A stretch of 64,000 nt of DNA from Onchidella celtica (lineage: Eukaryota > Mollusca > Gastropoda > Systellommatophora > Onchidiidae). The notes beneath the pieces are model-generated. The model ran no database searches. It saw only the letters and a list, made by a program, of their open reading frames with translations, and was not told the origin of the DNA. The DNA lies in assembly GCA_963931925.1 (NCBI GenBank), contig OZ007567.1:77814686-77878685 (forward strand), written 5' to 3'. Position 1 is the stretch's first letter, and each line of letters begins with the position of its first letter. Position numbers and translations under genes: made by a program. This document shows, piece after piece, positions 58,970 to 64,000 of this stretch.

Positions 58970-59735
58970 TTACATTATCACGTCCAGCGCCACCAGAGAG
59001 AATGTGCTAGATTAAACCTTTTTCTTGGTGATCTGAAAATTTAAAAAAAATTGAATTGGAAAAGATATATATATCCATTAAACAACCATTATTATCTTTC
59101 TGTCTGTCTCGTGTCTGTCTGTCTGCTTACCTGCATTCCTGCCCACCCGTCCTTCCCCATCCACCTGTCCGTCCGTCCATCCATCCATCCATCCATCTAT
59201 TTATCTATCTATCTATCTATCTAATCTAACTATCTATCATACGAAAATGGAGATCATTTTTCTGAGCTATAATTTGACTGTCTGTACCCTTTTTTAAGAT
59301 TAATTAATGTCTCAATAAAAGCTGCAACTCTTACTTTTGATCTGAGTGTTTTAAACTGGTGCACAACGTCGATTAGGTATCCTGGATACTGAAACAAAAC
59401 TTTATATCCGTTCACGTCTTCCCCCTGATCTTGAAAAGCAATAGCATCCGTATATTTAGTCGATCATCTCGATGATAATGACTGGTCGCTGAAAAAGATC
59501 ATTGTCTCATTTCATTTAAATCCATTATTGTTGATTTTCCGGTTCCTGAAGGCCACATCTGACCTAAATTATAAATATAGATTATGCGACCGTTAAATGT
59601 GTACGTTAGTTTAGTCATTGTGCACCATAGCAGCGATGGTAACGGGGGGATCATAATTGATTATTAGAGTTAATACTAATGTTTAATGAACTTAATGAAC
59701 TCTTTGTTTTGTGACCACGGTACAAAAGAAATGTC
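58970..59735. other. 5' flank of the lectin-like gene
   Basis: Presumed promoter side of the minus-strand gene. No clear core promoter was found. Contains the tetranucleotide repeats below. Confidence 0.35.
59100..59226. repeat. tetranucleotide repeat cluster
   Basis: (TCTG)n at about 59100-59125, then (CCAT/CCGT)n and (TATC)n to 59226. Confidence 0.9.
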
Positions 59736-59739
59736 AAAA

Positions 59740-59846
59740 TATTATAAAAACCACAGAAAAACTGTGGGCTCGCAGCAGGGTTATGGGCAACTTCAAAATT
59801 GGACAAAAAGAAAAAGTTGTATGTAGCAAAGCCCCGCGTAGGAAAT
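59740..59846 (+). repeat. short interspersed repeat, copy d
   Basis: ATTATAAAAACCACAGAAAA then GGCTCGCAGCAGGGTTATGG and AAAAAGAAAAAGTTGTATG, ending AGCAAAGCCCCGCG. Confidence 0.7.
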
Positions 59847-60099
59847 TAGCCAAACGATACAATGCAAACTAAAAGAGGAAACAGAAAATGTTCGCTATTT
59901 CGGCTATCGCCTTTATCAAGAAAAAAAAAACAACAATAGAAAAAAGGAAAAATGGAACAGAGAAAACAGTCGAACAATAAAAGATTTCAATGGGAAATGT
60001 ATAGAATCGAAACAGAATATGGGTCAAAATAAAAGGAACAGAAAAGCAGAAAAGCACAATACAGCACAAAAAGGTATGCGCCCAGTAGTAAGAAATTGA

Positions 60100-60192
60100 C
60101 GAAATATTAGAAAACCACAGAAAAACTGCGGGGTCGCAGCACTGCTATAAACAACGTTACAATTGGGCAAAAAGAAAAAGGTGTATGTCCCG
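60100..60192 (+). repeat. short interspersed repeat, copy e
   Basis: ATATTAGAAAACCACAGAAA then GGGGTCGCAGCACTGC and AAAAAGAAAAAGGTGTATG. Same order and orientation as copy d, 360 bp away. Confidence 0.7.
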
Positions 60193-61141
60193 CCGCCTCC
60201 TGGACAAAGTAAGTCTTGAATTAGAAGTTTAAAACAGTGGTTCTAAACTTTCTCAGACTATCAGTTTTCCCCCACTTGAATCCAACTTTCATTTTTGAAT
60301 TTGAGTAGGCTATATCGGCATTTCTTTCTCTCGGCTACCCCTGAACTGAAAACAAATGAGTAAGGGTAAACAATGAGGAGATTATGGAGAGCGGAGTGGA
60401 AGAAAAAACCCAGTTATCTGAAACAGAGACCAAAAACTGCACACGTAAAGCTGAGGCCCAGGACCGCTGTTGCTGGTCCTTCGTATTTTTTCCCAAGATC
60501 TTGGGATTTTTGGATTATCTTGGGGTGATGACCCTTTTTAAGATCTTGGATCAGTATTTCGTTGTTTAATGATAATAAAAATATACATTATTTATATAAA
60601 ATGAAAATCCTGCTTTTCCACTCAACGCCGTTTGCGACCTGAAAAAAAAGCCCAAGGGCTAACGGGCAGTACGAGGGTACTTGCCTATGGCGTCCTTTGC
60701 GTTATCCGATTGCTAACCACTGTCATTTCTTAGTTTAAATTCAAAATAATAAGAAATCGTATTCCTCTCTGGGATTTTTTTAAAGTCGTCACCACAACGT
60801 TGTCCACGACTATGACACATGCAGAAACAAAATAAATTAACTTATTCATACAGACCATTCACAGTCCTAAAGATGGGGCCATGCTGCAGGTTGGATTAAG
60901 CTACTGTAACTATTTCTGAAGACCTTCTATTTTTAAGTGAATTGTTAGCACAAGTACAACAGGTCTTCCGGATCATCTCTGTTGACAATCGGCCTTGGGA
61001 AACACGGCTGAGCCGTGATGCACCGCGTCTTTAATGAGGCATAAAGCTGCACCTTACCGTATTTCTGCGGTAGGCGAAAAGTCGTTGTGTCTGAAATATG
61101 CCTTATTTCCCGAGAGAGTTTGGGTTCATATTGAACCTCAC

Positions 61142-61223
61142 CTTGTAGCTGTAGAATTCTTGGACAATGGTCCACGGATCCCAGGGGAATGGGAAGTAGG
61201 TCGTAGGACGAAAATCCCTGGTC
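61142..61223 (-). CDS. orphan exon candidate
   Basis: An 82-nt open stretch between acceptor TTGATTTTAAG and a perfect donor, TACAAG|GTGAGG. One frame reads TRDFRPTTYFPFPWDPWTIV then QEFYSYK, an aromatic-rich, protein-like string. No family is recognised and no partner exon was found, so it is weak. Confidence 0.22.
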
Positions 61224-61699
61224 CTTAAAATCAAACCAAGTTTCAAGGCACTCCACAGAGAAAATCTAAATGGCTTAAATGGATTCCTTATAATTACCTT
61301 GAATGAAAAATGTTTAAGATATTGCCTTTCGTAAATATGCATATTCCTTGTAAACAATTGTCCTCTCTGGTATTTTATTATTATGCTGCGCAACCATGTC
61401 TCCTTCTCCTAAGAAATTGATTTTTTGTTTCATTCTCGTTTCTCGTCGGACCACTTTTCGATGTTTGATCGGATCAAATATACAGTCCTTAGTACCATTT
61501 ACTATCATTTTTTTGGGTAAAATTAAAACACAATTAACACAAACATTTGCAATATTTGAAATGACATCTTTTGATATTTGTGATTGAAATTTGCATTAGG
61601 ACTTCCATTAAAAAATAAATAAAAGAGCAGATATTTACATTGGGGTGTGCGTTACGGAATGACACGCTACAGCTTTTGTCCTACGGTCTAATACCGGTG

Positions 61700-61862
61700 T
61701 AGCAGGCCAGATTATACCCCCGCCAGACTATACCCGGGGTTAAACTGGCCTAGCCCAGAATATCCCCCGGGGTATATTCTGGGCTAGGCCAGTTTATACC
61801 CCGGGGTTTACTTTGGGCTAGGCCAGACTATACCCCCCCCCCCCCCCAGTCCAGATTATACC
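61700..61862. repeat. near-perfect palindrome with clustered CCAGAnTATACCCC units
   Basis: About six copies, direct and inverted, of CCAGA(C/T)TATACCCC. Centre at 61768/61769: left arm TAAACTGGCCTAGCCCAGAA then TATCCCCC; right arm GGGGTATATT then CTGGGCTAGGCCAGTTTA. Nearly no spacer. Confidence 0.85.
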
Positions 61863-62167
61863 CCCTACTTTTTTTTAAAAACAAGTCAAGACCGCAGTTT
61901 ATTTCAACTTTAGTTTGAATTGTCCATTATCACTGTCATCAGATATCATATTGAAGCATACATTTTTGACTCTTGTAAATTATGATACATTTAAAAGGAA
62001 ATAAACATGCTTAAAAAGGATTGATATCCAAAGGATTGAAAATCCATTGAAACTGATATGATTAAACTTTAACACTAATTTTACTTGTATCCGTTGGTAT
62101 TATTATTGTTTTGGTTTTTTTATAATTAGTTGTCCATGAGTTAAACATGTATTATAATTTTTTTGTT

Positions 62168-62240
62168 TGGCACCACTAACATATACTTAGTGGCAAGGTA
62201 TGAACTAATTATAAGACTCATAAGTGTAAAGTTATCTGAA
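62168..62240 (+). repeat. diverged direct repeat, unit 1
   Basis: GTTTGGCACCACTAACATAT through GACTCATAAGTGTAAAGTTA. Partner at 63058-63130. Confidence 0.45.
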
Positions 62241-64000
62241 TCTTATTTTAATTTTTGAAAATCAGAAATGTGCTTGATATGTCGGAACAATTAGATCTAG
62301 AGTCTACATACAAAGTTACACTGACGCAGAGAGAAAGGCCAGGAAAGAATACATAGAGAAAAAAACAACAACATTTTAACAACTGAACTGGCAGATGGTG
62401 CAATTCCATCATCCAGCAGACATTAAATACTTCACACAAAACTAAATACATACTAAAATGGTTTCACATATTGAATTTAACCTGTCCATATCCACTTGAA
62501 ACGTTACAGAAAGCTAACCAGTAATATACAATAATAACAATAAGAACACCAAATCATCTTATTTACTCTTGAAAATAAAGAGGAAATAATCAATATCAGA
62601 ATCACCATCATCTAGGAATAATACAAAGATAAGAGGGAATATAAAAATGACCTACACATCATTCTAGAATCTATAAGCAGCAATAATATATGTGTGTATG
62701 TACCGAGTACATGTAAAAAAAAAAATGTGTTAAATCTTTTCAACCATTCAAGTAGGCTTAGAACTGGACTGAAAGCTTTAGCGAAGTAGCTTTGATAGTC
62801 ATGTAAAATGACAGATTAAATCCACCGAGACAACAGTGCATTGCAGAAAGTAATTACAGTGTTATGGCAAAAATTCGATGGATCATGTTGCATGAACATG
62901 TCTTGTTAGTAAATTCTTTGATAGCGTATTTGTAGAAATGTATACATTTTATGTAGCTCATGGTTGAAGGCACTGGATTAGTTTCACTCACGTTCTTTGG
63001 CATGTTGTAGTTGTTTTTGTAGTTGGTTGCCATTGAGTAAAATTTGCACGGTACTGTTTGTTTGGCACTGACATACACTTAGTCCCAATGGATGAAATAA
63101 TTAACGGACTCATAAAAATGAAGTCATTTTAAATATTTTTTTGTGTACAAATACACAGTTGTTAAATCCCTTGGCAAGGGACGTGTTAAGCTCAGGAAGA
63201 TAAAGACGGAGAAGGTCTTTTTTTTAATATTATTATTATTTCACTCGCGAGTGACATACCCTTATTCACTATAACACATAGGTTCAATCTTTCAAAAGCC
63301 TTGCAAACTGACCCAGTGTCTTAAACCGTAATGTACATGAAATATATATCTTTCAACAAATAACCTATCAAAGAATGATACTCACTAACAAGAAATACTG
63401 TTAATGTAACATGATCCATTGAAATTTGCCTCAACATGCTATAGATCTAATTACCCTTTACAATGCACTACTTTTGTCTCAGTGGACTTACTCTGTCGGC
63501 CTACACAACTGTCAAGACTATTTAGTATTTCACTAAAGCTTTCTGTCCAGTTTTACTTGAATATTTGAAAAGATTTAACACGTTTTTTATATATAGTTGA
63601 TACACACACATTGCTGCTTATAAATACTAGAATGATTTGTAGGCTTACGCTGCCATTTTTACACTCCCTCTCATATCTTTGCAATTTCCAAGATGATGAT
63701 GATGATTGTGATATTGATGTTTCTCTATATTTTTTAAGAGTAAATAACATGATTTCGTGTTTTTATTGTTATCATTATTACTGGTTAGCATTCTGTAACG
63801 TTTCAAGTGGATCTGGACAGGTGGAGTTCATCAGTCGCAAACATTTAGTGCCTATTTAGTTTTATGTCTGCTGGATGATGGAATTGCACTATCTGTCAAT
63901 TGGATTATCATTATGTTTCTTTTTTGTTTGTTCTGTGTGTTCTTTTCTGGCCTTTTCTCTCTACATCATTGTAACAAAAAATATAATACATGTTTTACTC
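62241..64000. other. intergenic, no gene seen
   Basis: AT-rich sequence without supported exons apart from the diverged repeat unit listed at 63058. Confidence 0.4.
63058..63130 (+). repeat. diverged direct repeat, unit 2
   Basis: GTTTGGCACTGACATACACT through GGACTCATAAAAATGAAGTC. Resembles 62168-62240 in order, with many substitutions. Confidence 0.45.

Noticed and set aside
1..64000. CRISPR arrays, bacterial operons or phage modules
   Set aside because: None seen; gene structure, introns and repeats are all eukaryotic.

Overview
This window is eukaryotic genomic DNA: AT-rich, with long introns, GT-AG splice sites, microsatellites and many transposable elements. The integrin beta subunit, a secreted PAN plus C-type-lectin-like gene, Ty3/gypsy elements with a TGGCGACGAGG-type primer site, frequent TACATGTA and AGATCTAG motifs and RTE/CR1-like LINE pieces point to a mollusc, perhaps a gastropod. 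The phylum is an inference and was not tested.

Layout. (1) 499-932 (+) is the last coding exon of a Lys/Pro/Ala-rich, probably chromatin-binding protein whose 5' part lies outside the window. (2) 933-17500 is intergenic or 5' non-coding DNA. It holds a frameshifted Cys-rich zinc-finger remnant (about 3.0 kb), LINE fragments (7.1, 8.2-8.9 and 11.6 kb), an unclassified GC-richer block (9.8-11.0 kb) and a TTAA-flanked piggyBac-like element (14.3-15.8 kb) interrupted by a younger double insertion. (3) 17536-44239 (+) is a complete 22-coding-exon integrin beta gene. All exon phases join and give 788 residues, from signal peptide to NPIY/NPTY tail. Its introns hold a PIF/Harbinger-like MITE (intron 11), a nearly complete Ty3/gypsy element with 193-bp LTRs and a GAATG target duplication (intron 12), and in intron 20 a second gypsy element nested in a CAGAG-ended DNA transposon, next to a second piggyBac-like copy. 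(4) 44240-54000 is non-coding apart from a tRNA-derived SINE at 46.3 kb. (5) 54321-58920 (-) is a secreted-protein gene that I assembled from four phase-compatible exons: signal peptide, PAN/apple-like domain, C-type lectin-like domain. Its introns carry a 1.5-kb Harbinger-like element with a nested 300-bp MITE, a LINE 3' end and a large GA microsatellite. (6) 58.9-64.0 kb is non-coding, with two copies of a short interspersed repeat, a weak exon candidate and a striking palindromic cluster near 61.75 kb.

Functionally, the integrin beta subunit would pair with an alpha subunit for adhesion and signalling. The PAN/C-type-lectin-like protein would be a secreted recognition or adhesion protein. 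The mobile elements record several layers of insertion, which the nesting allows to be ordered. I saw no canonical tRNA or rRNA gene, CRISPR array or bacterial-style operon.
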